NCBI GenBank assembly: GCA_949286015.1
Contig: CASEBB010000040.1
Location: 1 to 46,424, forward strand
DNA from: an uncultured Succinivibrionaceae bacterium
GTDB lineage: Bacteria; Pseudomonadota; Gammaproteobacteria; Enterobacterales; Succinivibrionaceae
Length of the DNA stretch: 46,424 nucleotides
Direction of reading: 5' to 3'
This document shows positions 1-9,205 of this stretch, in pieces (the first letter of the stretch is position 1; the number at the start of each line of letters is the position of its first letter). The notes below the pieces were generated by a model, which had not been told where the DNA came from, did no database searches, and saw only the letters and a program-made list of their open reading frames with translations. Position numbers and translations under genes: made by a program.

Positions 1-369
1 GTGCCTTCTTCGGGAGGCCTAATGCAGCCAAAAGTGTGGAGTAGCTACGAGTAAAGATCATTTACCAAACCAAATATCAAATAGCTAAGCGCTTATATTT
101 CTCAAATCTAGGCTATACATCTGCAAGATGTATGTCTGTAACAGATTATACCCGTTTGGATGGTCTAAACATCACATCTCTAATTATACTCCTTTATTAC
201 GTGCTTGGTACCACAAAACGATCCCTCAAAGGCTAAGGATGTGTGTACGCTGTGCTTGGCTAAAGCCCCAATACTAAATGTCGGCTAACCCCACTCTTAC
301 GAGTGGGGCATGCGCCGACAACTCTAGGTCAAGTTTGGAAAAGCGGTTCGTAAGCATGGCAGTCTGTAT
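1..369. other. Gene-free left edge
   Basis: No ORF with support. It holds a small perfect hairpin at 115-133 (arms ATACATCT/AGATGTAT, 3-nt loop) and a stronger nested hairpin at 280-319 described separately. The open frame of the next ORF extends back into this stretch to a stop at 325-327, without an ATG. Confidence 0.5.
280..319 (+). repeat. Nested perfect hairpin with TTAC loop
   Basis: Inner arms CCCCACTC (289-296) and GAGTGGGG (301-308) close a TTAC loop; outer arms GTCGGC (280-285) and GCCGAC (314-319) extend it. A GC-rich hairpin with a short loop, followed at 328-331 by TCAA, is the style of IS200/IS605 subterminal hairpins, and the last hairpin of this window also has a TTAC loop. 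No transposase is attached, so it may be a solo end. There is no T-run, so an intrinsic terminator is unlikely. Confidence 0.45.
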
Positions 370-675
370 TTGCGCCAGCTGAAATCTAACCGCAAGGGCT
401 TAGTGCAAACAGCTCCATCTCAGAGCAGTATTGAGGATTGGGCTAGGGTTAGGGCTAGGCATGTATTAGGTTTTGTGCGCTTTTACTTCTTCAATGAAGA
501 TGAGTGGTTAGACGGGCACTTCTACGACATGCGCACCTACCAGCCTGAGGTGATCGAAGAGGAGCACGACAACCCGCCACCACCAGATCCTGACGTGGAC
601 GGTGATAAGTCCATGCTGGCGCAAATGCTCAAGGGCGGAATGGGGCGCAAATTTAGAAAGCCACCGCGTCGCTAA
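370..675 (+). pseudogene. Truncated mobile-element-associated ORF (fragment)
   Basis: An open frame of about 101 residues from a TTG; the same frame continues upstream to a stop at 325-327 without an ATG or Shine-Dalgarno, so this is probably the 3' part of a decayed gene. Residues 27-60 (VRARHVLGFVRFYFFNEDEW, then a DGHFYDMRTYQPEV stretch) match in pattern the C-terminal part of the 230-residue ORF at 905-1597 (FDGDFGDIRTYLPAV), and the two genes also share their 3' flanking DNA (GCGTCGCTAAAGGGGCTTGCT just after each). The two are therefore copies of one element. The C-terminus is acidic/proline-rich and then basic. Function not recognised. Confidence 0.45.
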
Positions 676-758
676 AGGGGCTTGCTCCACGCTCGTCGCT
701 GCGTTGTCTTACTGGCTTGCTGGTAGCAGCAAGGCCAGCTATTGGTAGTCTAATCCTC

Positions 759-893
759 ACCAAAAGTTCTCTCCCTCTCTGAGGTAGGATTATCACCTGC
801 CTCAACCATAGCGATTAGGTACTAGCAGACGCTACCTCGAGAGGGGGTAGTAAGAGCGTTGATCGGGTCTTACAGAGGGTGGCGACTTTTGGT
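759..893. repeat. Repeat family A, copy 1 (inverted-end element)
   Basis: A ~135-bp element starting ACCAAAAGTT and ending ACTTTTGGT, with CCCTCT and AGAGGG inside the ends forming a second pairing block. It lies between the 101-residue and the 230-residue ORFs. The right arm supplies the in-frame stop just upstream of the next ORF. Confidence 0.7.
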
Positions 894-904
894 AATCGTT
901 AGTT

Positions 905-1597
905 GTGATGCACGGTAGATGGACTGATGTCATCACCCTAATTAGTGAAGGAGCAAAAGCCGTGATTGTTAATTCACACAGCACTAACGAGATTGATTCT
1001 GTGAGGACAGTGATCTTGTTGGGCGCGATTGCAGGATATAACCGAGGTGACGACATCGTCATCTTCTGGAGGCAGAACTATAGAAAAATCTCTGAGTTGG
1101 TGCTCAATGCTCCAGAGTGCATTCCTTCGGCATACATGCTCAACAAGTACAAGCAAGAGCTGGATAAGCATGACATGTCTGAGCTTAAATGCGAGAGATT
1201 CGGCTATCGCATCCTCATGACTTTGTTACCACCGCAGGCTGAGGCCACTTCCGCACCTACACCCAAACGGTATCGCAAGGCTAACAAGGCTTGCCTGAGC
1301 ACCCAGTTCGTACAAGCTGTGTTCACGTATGGCCACACCTTCCTGCGTAGGCCTAAAGCTAGAGGCGACGGCTTAGTGAAACTGGTTCCCTCTAAGCAAG
1401 AGATTGCGAGTTATGCCCATTATGATGCCTTTAGTGCGTTAGCGTTTGTATGGTTTTACTACTTCGATAGCCTGAGGTTTTTCGATGGTGATTTCGGTGA
1501 CATTCGCACTTACCTGCCTGCAGTGCAAGCCGATGCTCAAAGCTCCCCACCAACGTCTGATAGCGACGCTGCTGGTGAAAAGGCAGTAGAGGGGTAA
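905..1597 (+). CDS. ISAs1/H-repeat-like transposase-related protein, degenerate
   Basis: 230 residues from GTG (an ATG follows immediately); no clear ribosome site. Residues ~28-80 (VRTVILLGAIAGYNRGDDIV..., then CIPSAYMLNKY) follow the pattern of the N-terminal DDE_Tnp_1-associated domain of ISAs1/H-repeat transposases, in which a hydrophobic AI.AG helix is followed by a motif near IPSHDTFNR. The remaining ~150 residues do not show a DDE catalytic core; the C-terminus (FDGDFGDIRTYLPAV) is shared with the fragment at 370-675. The gene sits between family A repeats. It may be an eroded or accessory mobile-element gene. The ISAs1 link rests on pattern only and the C-terminal domain is unrecognised. 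Confidence 0.45.
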   Translation: MMHGRWTDVITLISEGAKAVIVNSHSTNEIDSVRTVILLGAIAGYNRGDDIVIFWRQNYRKISELVLNAPECIPSAYMLNKYKQELDKHDMSELKCERFGYRILMTLLPPQAEATSAPTPKRYRKANKACLSTQFVQAVFTYGHTFLRRPKARGDGLVKLVPSKQEIASYAHYDAFSALAFVWFYYFDSLRFFDGDFGDIRTYLPAVQADAQSSPPTSDSDAAGEKAVEG

Positions 1598-1748
1598 CGG
1601 AGCAAGCTCTGTTGAGGCTGCTGTCTCTGCATTACACTGCGTCGCTAAAGGGGCTTGCTTGCACGCTCGTCTTTGCGTTGTCTTGCCGGTATCAGCAAGG
1701 CCAGCAATAGCCACCACCACCACCACCCTGTATTAAAGAGTAAACCTA

Positions 1749-1884
1749 ACTAAAAGTTCTCTCCCTCTTAGGGTAACGTTATTGCCCCTCGCCATACCCT
1801 CATTTCAGGTGCAATCTAATGCACATCCAATAGGGTGGTAAGGGTGCCTAAGAGCTATCCTGATAGAGGGTTAAAACTTTTGGT
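1749..1884. repeat. Repeat family A, copy 2
   Basis: Inverted-end element with ends AACTAAAAGTT and AACTTTTGGT and inner CTCTCCCTC / AGAGGG blocks. It is the first member of a tandem array in which elements of ~135 bp alternate with a conserved ~186-bp spacer; the AAAAGTT anchors fall at 1752, 2074, 2401 and 2720 (periods 322, 327, 319). Confidence 0.8.
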
Positions 1885-2070
1885 AATACCACGTAGCTGC
1901 TAGCCTCAAACACGCCTCCTCAGCAGGTGCCGAAGCCTCCGCAGCACACCGTGTCGAAAAGAGCCTTTCCCTCCTCATGCCGCTGTAACGCTACTCTTTA
2001 TAGTGGCAGCAGCTCCAGCAACATCCGCCTCACCACACAGGCTACCACCCTGTAGTAAAGAGCACTTCTA

Positions 2071-2208
2071 GCCAAAAGTTCGCTCCCTCTTTATGGTAGC
2101 GTCATGTACCCTTGCCATACACTCATCTCAGGTGCGATCTAATGCACTTTACACGAGGTGGTAAGGTGGCCTAAGAGCACCACCTTATAGAGGGTTACAA
2201 CTTTTGGT
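2071..2208. repeat. Repeat family A, copy 3
   Basis: Ends GCCAAAAGTT and AACTTTTGGT. It is preceded by the conserved spacer (1885-2070), whose last part reads ACCACCCTGTAGTAAAGAG just ahead of the element; the same lead-in precedes copies 2, 4 and 5. Confidence 0.8.
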
Positions 2209-2397
2209 AAAAACTACATAGCAACTAGCCTCAAACACACCTACTCAGCAGGTGCTGAAGCTTCCGCAGCACACAGTGTCGTAAAAGAGCCTTTCCCGCC
2301 TCATGCCGCTGCATCGCTACTCTTTATGGTGGCAGCAACCTCAGCAACATCCCGCCTCAGCGCACAGGCTACCACCCTGTAGTAAAGAGCAATCCTA

Positions 2398-2530
2398 ACC
2401 AAAAGTTCTCTCCCTCTTTGGAGTAGCGTCATTAACCCTTGCCATACCCACGTCTTAGGTGCGATCAGCTGCACCTCACAAGAGGGTAGTAAGGGGGCCT
2501 AAGATCAATCCTTATAGAGGGACTTTTGGT
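2398..2530. repeat. Repeat family A, copy 4
   Basis: Ends ACCAAAAGTT and ACTTTTGGT. Its interior (GCGTCATTAACCCTTGCCAT and what follows) is almost identical to copy 5, so these two are the most recent duplication in the array. Confidence 0.8.
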
Positions 2531-2716
2531 AAAAACTACGTAGCAATTAGCCTCAAACACGCCTCCTTAGCAGGTGCCGTAGCTTCTACAGCACACCGTG
2601 TCGTAAGAGCCTTTCCCGCCTTATGCCCAGCAACACTACTCTTTATGGTGGCAGCAGCCCCAGCAACATCCCGCCTCACCACACAGGCTACCACCCTGTA
2701 GTCAAGATACATTCTA

Positions 2717-2840
2717 ACTAAAAGTTCGCACCCTCTTTCGGGTAGCGTCATTAACCCTTGCCATACCCACGTCTTAGGTGCGATCAGCTGCACCTCACAA
2801 GAGGGTAGTAAGGGGGCCTAAGATCAATCCTTATAGAGGG
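2717..2840. repeat. Repeat family A, copy 5, right end lost
   Basis: Left end ACTAAAAGTT and an interior nearly identical to copy 4, but the sequence departs after TATAGAGGG at 2832-2840 and the ACTTTTGGT arm is missing. This marks the right boundary of the array. Confidence 0.75.
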
Positions 2841-2956
2841 TATTCAGCACTTACACCCACACCACCTCTAAAAGAGATAAAGTGGAGCTTTATTACAGCT
2901 ACTCTTAGCCCGCACGCTGCCCTTAAGTAGCAGAGCCCCAGCCTCGCATCAGCGCT

Positions 2957-5131
2957 TTAGAAAATGATGTTGCTGATCCGATGCGAGCGAATGATCTGCC
3001 GCTCCTTCTCCGGCAGCACCGTAAAGCGTCGGTCATCGCGCATCGATACCGGACGTCCCTTCTTGTTCTCAAAGTACTGCTGCAGGTAGCGGTAGTCATG
3101 TTCACGATGCTGATCTTTATCAGCCTGCATGCGCCGGTCAGCCCGATCAATGATCTTTTTGAGGCTATCGCTCTGCACCTGCCCTGTAGGACTGCGCTCA
3201 TCACCCGTGGTGGCCACACCCACACCAAAGCACACAGGTACCGGCCGCTCTTCAATGGAGGTATGCTGCTCATGAAAAGCGTTGTTTTGATCCCGTAGGT
3301 GCTTCAGGCGCATCGCCAACGCTTGCGCTTGTACGCTCGGACATTGTGGATAGAGCAGCAGAAACTCATCACCTGCAAGGCGCATGATCTCTACCCCAGA
3401 CTTCTCAATCTGCAGCTGTACCAGCTGTGCCAGCTCCACCTGAGATAGGTGGTCGGCAGACTTCAGCGTGCTCTCGGTAGCGGCATTGGCGGCACTATCA
3501 TTTCTGGCATTACTGGCGGCATTAGCTCGCATGGAATCGAGGATATAAGCTGCAGCCACCGATGGCTCCGCATCTAATTTGAGCGCGGAGCTACGTGGAG
3601 CAGGTTGCTGTGGCTGTTGCTGTTGGTTTTGGCGTTGCTGCTGTTGCTTTTGTGTCAGCTCTTCCCGTAACTGCACTATTTTCTGCGGCTCAGCGCGTAA
3701 TTGGTCTCTGATCTCTTCACCAATCGCCTGCCGCATGAGCTCGCAGGTCTTAATGATGAGGTAGTCACCAAAGCTGTGACCTAAGATGTCATTGGTCAGC
3801 TTTAAGCCCGTGACGTCCACAAAGATAATGGACAGCGGGCGCTGTTCAGGAGAGTCGTAGCGTAGAGCGTTTTGCTGGAAATAGGTGCGGTTGTGCAGGC
3901 CGGTGAGCGAGTCATTGAACATCATGAGCTTGATGTGATCAAAGTTGCTCTGCACGAGGTTGATATTGGTCTGCGTACCAATGATCTGCGTAGCCACCAT
4001 GTGCTCATCACGGCTTAAGACTAAGCCGCGACTAATCGTCCACACATAATGCCCCGCCTTGTGCTTAAGGCGCATGCAGCACTCGTAGTAATCACCATAG
4101 AGATTGGTTGCCAGCACTTGTCCCTGCACCAGTTGCGTGTCGTTATCATCAGGGTGCAGCAAGCGCTCATTAAATTCATGAAAGCTGTGAGGAAACTCAT
4201 CATCGCTGTAGCCGAGCATGTGCTGGAATGAGGCGCTACAAATGAGCTCGTCCTGTGGCAGGTTCCAGATAAACATGCCATCGCCCGAAATCTCGCGTGG
4301 AATAAACTCCGAGTAGGGGCTGGACTCATGGGAGATATAGCCGGTGGCGTAGAGAGCGTGGTTATTCTCATCACGGGCGAGAATCGATCCCTGTAAGAGG
4401 AAGTTTTGTCCGGCAAAGGGGCCGTCAATAAAGGTGATACGCTCAAAGATCACATCACCCATCACGCGGTGCTTGACGGTAAGCCAAATGCGCGCGGTAT
4501 CAAAAGCGGAAATGAGTGCGGTGAGGCTTACCGGATCGTGCCAGCTGTGGTGGTCATTTAGCCCTAAGATGCCCGCCATCACCTCATCATAGAGAAAGGC
4601 ACCATCACCCTCTTGGTGTGGCAGGGGCGGCTGCGTCTGCTCTGGTTTTACGCCGTGTTCAAAGGCAGAGTAGTACCAGTGACCTAGGATCTGGGTCAAG
4701 GGCGTAGCCAGTTCCTCATAGAGGGTGGTAGGAGTGGCGGGATTGGCAGGAGTGGCAAGGTCTGTTGACTCAGAGCTGGAATGGGGGCGGGTATTTGGCT
4801 CTGCCTGTACAGGGGCGCGACCTACGTTTTGGTTACCCCATGCATTCCACTCTTGCCATGAGGCAAAGCGCTCAGCTGAGGTGGTGCGCTGTAAGGCCTC
4901 GCTGGGATCGGTGGAGCTGGAGAATACATTGTTACCACGGCCTTTATGGGCGAGGACGGCGGCGGCCTTGTGGAGATCACGAGAGGCGCTGTGCTTGAGC
5001 GCGTGCTGCATGGCTTGGGCGGTAGCCTCGGCCGTAGAGTCAGCTTTAGTGGTGAGGGTGGTGGTTTGGTTGTCCGCATCCTCTTGCGCAGGGGCGGGCG
5101 ATTGGCCTTGCATCTTATTATCTGGAGCCAT
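2957..5131 (-). CDS. PAS-GGDEF protein, putative diguanylate cyclase with a Gln-rich insertion
   Basis: 724 residues; ATG at 5131 preceded by GGGGAGG. Residues 1-150 are low-complexity; a PAS-type sensor lies around 270-395 (FIWNLPQDELICSASF..., HPDD, then a VWTISRGLVL block). The GGDEF domain starts at ~405 (DSLTGLHNRTYF). The signature is AGDEF at ~585, a variant found in active cyclases. Between the early part of the domain (VDVTGLKLTNDILGHSFGDY) and the signature lies an extra ~100 residues, including Gln runs near 492-510 and an Ala/Asn-rich stretch. The product would make c-di-GMP from 2 GTP. No transmembrane segment is visible, so it is probably cytoplasmic. Downstream of the related gene at 5368-8325 but separated by 236 bp. 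Confidence 0.85.
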   Translation of the reverse strand: MAPDNKMQGQSPAPAQEDADNQTTTLTTKADSTAEATAQAMQHALKHSASRDLHKAAAVLAHKGRGNNVFSSSTDPSEALQRTTSAERFASWQEWNAWGNQNVGRAPVQAEPNTRPHSSSESTDLATPANPATPTTLYEELATPLTQILGHWYYSAFEHGVKPEQTQPPLPHQEGDGAFLYDEVMAGILGLNDHHSWHDPVSLTALISAFDTARIWLTVKHRVMGDVIFERITFIDGPFAGQNFLLQGSILARDENNHALYATGYISHESSPYSEFIPREISGDGMFIWNLPQDELICSASFQHMLGYSDDEFPHSFHEFNERLLHPDDNDTQLVQGQVLATNLYGDYYECCMRLKHKAGHYVWTISRGLVLSRDEHMVATQIIGTQTNINLVQSNFDHIKLMMFNDSLTGLHNRTYFQQNALRYDSPEQRPLSIIFVDVTGLKLTNDILGHSFGDYLIIKTCELMRQAIGEEIRDQLRAEPQKIVQLREELTQKQQQQRQNQQQQPQQPAPRSSALKLDAEPSVAAAYILDSMRANAASNARNDSAANAATESTLKSADHLSQVELAQLVQLQIEKSGVEIMRLAGDEFLLLYPQCPSVQAQALAMRLKHLRDQNNAFHEQHTSIEERPVPVCFGVGVATTGDERSPTGQVQSDSLKKIIDRADRRMQADKDQHREHDYRYLQQYFENKKGRPVSMRDDRRFTVLPEKERQIIRSHRISNIIF

Positions 5132-5367
5132 ATGTACCTCCCCTGAGGATGGTGGTGGCTAATGGTTAGCCCTCGATGCGGTGCTTTGGTACCGCTGGTA
5201 TCTCGAGGGTAGTGTGGTTCGCACAGCAAGATGGCGCCTATCTTGGCGCACGCTGTTACAGGCATAAGGTACAGCCTCATGGCCTTACCGTGGCGACTAC
5301 AGAGTACTTCTTTAGAGCAAGAGCAAGGTGGCTTAACCTTGATCCTTAAGATACGGCGCCAGCTGCC

Positions 5368-8325
5368 TTAGAGTAAGCGCTTGTCGTGGATCTCAATAGT
5401 CTGATTGAGGGAGCGCTCGATATAGGCCTTAACCAGACTGTAGTGCTCCACGCGCGCTAAGCGCTTGTTCTGCTGCATCAGCGCATCAGCCTCTTGGATA
5501 GCCTGATAAAAGAGCGCCATCGCCTCCTCTTTCTCCTCGGCCTTGAGCTTACGCCCCGCATAGGCACTAAGATCGACCGTGGTGCCACCAACAGAAAAGA
5601 ACACCGGCATACGAATTGGCGCATTGAGGTTGTACTGACTCCGCGCTAAGGTGATCTTACGTGCCACCTGCTCACCCTCTTGCAACGAGCAATTAGGCAA
5701 CAGGCAGATCAGCTCGTCACCACTGATGCGAATCAGCTCATTGATGCGGTTAATGGCACCTTTGATCAAAATGGCCGCCGAGCACAAAAGCTTATCGCCC
5801 ACCGCATGGCCCAAGTAGTCGTTGTACACCTTTAAGGCCGTCACATCCGCAAAGAGAATGGTCAGCGGCCCCGTTGCATGGTAGATAAACTGCTCCATGT
5901 GGGTAATGAGGTAGGTGCGGTTCTTAAGTCCCGTCAAGATGTCCGTAAAGACTTTGTTTTGCAGCTGCTCGTAACCCTCAAGCACACGGTTGATGTCGAT
6001 GTTGATGCCTAAGATGCGTGTGGCATGATGCCCCTGATCGCGGGCTATCACCGTACCCACACCCTTTGTCCAGATATAGGAGCCATCACGGCAGCGACTA
6101 CGATAGAGCAGCTCAAAGGCGTTACCGGCACTATCATCCTGCAAAATGAGCTTTTCCTTTTTGTAGGTGGCGATATCATCAGGATGGACAATGACCCGCT
6201 GCCATTGCTTTTGCCGGTAAGGCACGCGCGGGTCGTTGTTGCGGTAGCCCAAAATGGTGTAGTAGTTGCGCCCGTAGAGGCACTCATCTGTAGGCACCAG
6301 CCAATCAAAGCTGGCACTGTCAGCTACCACATGCGGCATCTGCTCAAATAAGCGTGAGCCAATACGTGTCAGGGTTAAGCTGGCATGCGTCAGGTGGTGC
6401 TCGTGGTCAAAAAAGCCATTAAGACGCAGATAGAGCTTTTCTCTTTGCCCCGCCGCTGTGGTTACAAAAATCGCAAAAGTGGTACTCTCTCGACCACGGG
6501 CACTCTCAGTGGCGATGTGCTCGTAGAGAGGCGTAATGTCCTGCGTGGCGTTAGCGTTTGCTTCTACTGAAGAAGACGCTTGCCAGAAACCAAAGTTGGA
6601 GGCTGAAAGAGGAGCGAGGAGATTGTGCGGCTTTATCCCCTGAAAAGCTTGCAGTATGGAGCTCACAGGCGAGGCGGGGCCAGTGGCCGCTTGCTCAGGT
6701 AAGGCCATGCCCGTAGCGGTGAGCCATGAGCCACTCAGGGCCATTTCCCCACTTAGGGTCGGCATCGCGGTCTGGAGAGCGCTAGGGGCGGGAGTTTTGG
6801 TGTCAGCTGCATCAGCTGCGGTAGCAGCGGCAGCATCAGCACTGCTTGCAGCCGCACCGTTCTCAGCGGTGCTGCTCACAGCATCGTTGTGCTTAGAGGT
6901 GGTCGCGGCAGACCCTGTGGTAGCAGTGTGATTATCTCCAGTATCTGGGAGCGTGCTGCTACTGTTACCAGTGCTGCTATTGATTCCAGATGCAATAGTT
7001 GCTGCGGCGGCCCCTTTGTCCGTGCTAAAGCGTTCTCCAGCAAGGCGCTTATAGCGCTGCTGAATCAGCGGATCCTGCAAATGGTGAATATGCTCAAAGA
7101 TCTGCGCCGTGATCTCTTTACCTAAGATCTTTAAAAGCGCTCTTAAGGTCAGCCACTTACCACTAAAGCTGCTGTCCAAATGCAAGAGAGCTACGGCAGG
7201 CGGGTCTAAAAAGACCTGCCTCTTCTTCACGTCGTAAATACCAAAGCCTGGTAAGGTCACTGGGCGATTAAAGCTCACCTGTGCCCGCATGGCGCTGTCA
7301 GTAGGCTCGGTAAAGCGATGGCGTGGGGCGCGATTAGAGTGCAGCGCTGCATGCTCGTGCTTACGCTCCGCCCGCTCAAATTTTGGTACCAGCTGTGAGA
7401 GGACATTGTCGTCATCTTCGGAGGTAAAGACGGAGGCAATCTCTTGCGGCGTGAGCTCACGCGGCTGGGGGGTAGCCAGATCGATATCTGTGACATGGCC
7501 ATGAGCTGCGGTGGCCGTGCCCTGTGCGGTACCCTCTGCTGTGGAGGTGTTTGTGGCAGCATTAGTTGGTGAGGCGCCACTATCAGTAAAGGCATTTATG
7601 GTGCTGCCTACACTTTTGCTGTTAGCTGCATTGGCACTAGTGTCGCTGTCATTGCCACTTGCTACGGGGCGGGCGCTGCTTGTGGTGCTCAGGTCGTAAG
7701 CATCAGTAGTTGCAGAGGCGGGGTATGCAGCAGCGGCAGGTGTGGCTGCAGCAGCCAGTGCCGAGTGGCTGTGGAGGTTGAGCAGTTGCTGGCGCTCTTG
7801 CGTGTTATCGTCAAGAGCGGCCGCCATGCGACGGGCGTTATGGTCGTAGAGATTTTGCTGGAGCAGACCGGAGGCAATGAGGGCCTCAATATCGCCATTA
7901 CCGTGGCTATCGTTAATAGCCTGAATAAAGTCACGCTGCTGTTGCAAGCTTTGGTGCTTGTATTGGTTAACAGCAACCGTAACTTGGGTCGAGGTGCGGG
8001 TAAAGACGCGGTTATGCCGTCCTCTGACCGAGCCGTGGGCTAAATCCTGAGGAATATGGCGGCGTACCATATTGCGGGCAGAGGAAACGACAGTACTCTC
8101 GGCGGCTGCTGTTGCTACAGTGGTCGCGTTCGGCTGCTGGGCACTGAGCTCTACATTGCTCTGGCGTAAGCGCAGGCGTCCGTGACGGCTGTTAATACCT
8201 GCGGTTATCTTGCTATGACCTAAGAGATGCTCATGAAAATGCAGGGCATAGTAAGAGAGGCGGGTGCTACGCTTAGCGCGTGGATTACGCTGCTTTTGCT
8301 GGTGCAAGCCAGAGGATACGGCCAT
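5368..8325 (-). CDS. PAS-GGDEF protein with long disordered N-terminus, possible diguanylate cyclase
   Basis: 985 residues from ATG 8325, chosen because GTGGAG lies 6 nt upstream; an in-frame GTG at 8337 lacks a ribosome site. About residues 1-330 and 430-560 are Ala/Ser/Thr-rich low complexity. A PAS-like region occurs near 335-400 (GFGIYDVKKRQVFLDPP) and a second PAS near 660-775 (DECLYGRNYYTILGY, HPDD, GSYIWTKGVG). The GGDEF domain starts near 793 (DILTGLKNRTYL) and carries SGDEL near 867; the final Leu departs from the canonical Phe, so activity is uncertain. The product-inhibition RxxD site is not evident. No membrane segment seen. Paralogue of the downstream gene; the two probably act in c-di-GMP signalling. 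Confidence 0.82.
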   Translation of the reverse strand: MAVSSGLHQQKQRNPRAKRSTRLSYYALHFHEHLLGHSKITAGINSRHGRLRLRQSNVELSAQQPNATTVATAAAESTVVSSARNMVRRHIPQDLAHGSVRGRHNRVFTRTSTQVTVAVNQYKHQSLQQQRDFIQAINDSHGNGDIEALIASGLLQQNLYDHNARRMAAALDDNTQERQQLLNLHSHSALAAAATPAAAAYPASATTDAYDLSTTSSARPVASGNDSDTSANAANSKSVGSTINAFTDSGASPTNAATNTSTAEGTAQGTATAAHGHVTDIDLATPQPRELTPQEIASVFTSEDDDNVLSQLVPKFERAERKHEHAALHSNRAPRHRFTEPTDSAMRAQVSFNRPVTLPGFGIYDVKKRQVFLDPPAVALLHLDSSFSGKWLTLRALLKILGKEITAQIFEHIHHLQDPLIQQRYKRLAGERFSTDKGAAAATIASGINSSTGNSSSTLPDTGDNHTATTGSAATTSKHNDAVSSTAENGAAASSADAAAATAADAADTKTPAPSALQTAMPTLSGEMALSGSWLTATGMALPEQAATGPASPVSSILQAFQGIKPHNLLAPLSASNFGFWQASSSVEANANATQDITPLYEHIATESARGRESTTFAIFVTTAAGQREKLYLRLNGFFDHEHHLTHASLTLTRIGSRLFEQMPHVVADSASFDWLVPTDECLYGRNYYTILGYRNNDPRVPYRQKQWQRVIVHPDDIATYKKEKLILQDDSAGNAFELLYRSRCRDGSYIWTKGVGTVIARDQGHHATRILGINIDINRVLEGYEQLQNKVFTDILTGLKNRTYLITHMEQFIYHATGPLTILFADVTALKVYNDYLGHAVGDKLLCSAAILIKGAINRINELIRISGDELICLLPNCSLQEGEQVARKITLARSQYNLNAPIRMPVFFSVGGTTVDLSAYAGRKLKAEEKEEAMALFYQAIQEADALMQQNKRLARVEHYSLVKAYIERSLNQTIEIHDKRLL

Positions 8326-8741
8326 GAGATGCTCCACGTAGCATGGGTAGTGGGTGTGCTCTGCACGAGGCGATGCTGGGAGTTACGCCATTGCTAAATA
8401 CTCGTCGCACAAAATAAGTGAGGTAGCACGGTGCTGCTGCTGCTACTGCTGAAGCTGCGGCGGCAGCTTCTTTCTTCTATATTGCGGGAAATGACCACGG
8501 ATTGCTGTTTTAGGCAAACAAACAAAGTATGGGCCACACATGGCCTTTTGTGCCTATAACGGAGCAGGAGGGTGATGTTTTAGGGCACAAGTGCGGCTTA
8601 GGGCAAAGATTAAGGCAGGATAAAGTCCCAAAAGGGCAAAAGGGCAAAAGCGCGGGTGGAGAGAGCTGACTGGGGTTGAGACAGAGCGTCGCTCTGCTCA
8701 TCACAGGCATCCCTAAAGTGTAGGAAAGAATGGCTAATAAG

Positions 8742-8852
8742 TGACGGATGTAGTGGTGCGTGGTTGCAACATCCCACCTCGAGATAAAAGGTGCAAGCGA
8801 GCATAAGCCTATCTTAAGCGTGGGGCACGCATGCATGCCCTAAATTCCGTCA
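8742..8852. repeat. Repeat family B, copy 1
   Basis: About 111 bp, ends TGACGGA and TCCGTCA. The core resembles the other two copies: GAGATRAAWGGTGCARG..., then CCTATCTTAAGC and GGGGCAC. It is followed by TTAAGTCAGTCGTTC, a tail shared by all copies. Confidence 0.65.
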
Positions 8853-8910
8853 TCTCTTAAGTCAGTCGTTCATTACCATTTGGGAGAGAGGTAGTAAGGG
8901 CTCTTATCAG

Positions 8911-9021
8911 TGACGGCTGCAAGGTGCATTAATGGTACGTCTCGTACCTTGAGATGAATGGTGCAGGTGAGCCTAAGCTTATCTTAAGCTGAGGCACGCT
9001 TGATGGCCTTAAAGTCAGTCA
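8911..9021. repeat. Repeat family B, copy 2
   Basis: About 111 bp starting TGACGG and ending GTCAGTCA. Core GAGATGAATGGTGCAGGTGA followed by CTTATCTTAAGC and GAGGCACGC. Same orientation as copy 1, 169 bp apart. Confidence 0.65.
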
Positions 9022-9092
9022 TCTGTTCCTGAGAGTATGCTGAGGAAGGGCACCACATCAGAGTGGCACTTGAGGTTTAGGGGCGGGCGCTG

Positions 9093-9132
9093 AAAAAACA
9101 GCCAGCAACCACGCAAAGGTGCTTGCCAGCTG
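9093..9132 (-). terminator. Intrinsic terminator of the ATP-grasp ligase operon
   Basis: On the minus strand, CAGCTGGCAA pairs with TTGCTGGCTG (10 bp with two G-U pairs) and is followed at once by six T. It lies 74 bp past the stop of the ligase gene. Confidence 0.75.
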
Positions 9133-9205
9133 CTTTTAGGAGGGGCGGCGGATGAAGTCGCCGCTGCTATGCTGATGGAGTGAGGGAGTGTTTTATGATG
9201 CGGCG

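Larger units (their letters stand above)
1885..2716. repeat. Conserved ~186-bp spacers of the tandem array
   Basis: Three spacers (1885-2070, 2209-2397, 2531-2716) share a common sequence beginning near GCTAGCCTCAAACACGCCT (or a close variant) and ending ACCACCCTGTAGTMAAGA. They contain no credible gene: frames through them are short and lack ribosome sites. The spacers are as conserved as the inverted-end elements, so the whole ~320-bp unit was duplicated. Confidence 0.7.
8326..9205. other. Gene-free interval, hairpin, two family B repeats, terminator
   Basis: No supported gene. A perfect hairpin at 8451-8470 (arms GAAGCTGC/GCAGCTTC, 4-nt loop) lies in the presumed leader of the 5368-8325 gene. 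Two family B repeats (8742-8852 and 8911-9021) and the terminator of the ligase gene follow. The ORFs at 8510-8836 on the minus strand are short, overlap the repeat and lack ribosome sites. Confidence 0.6.
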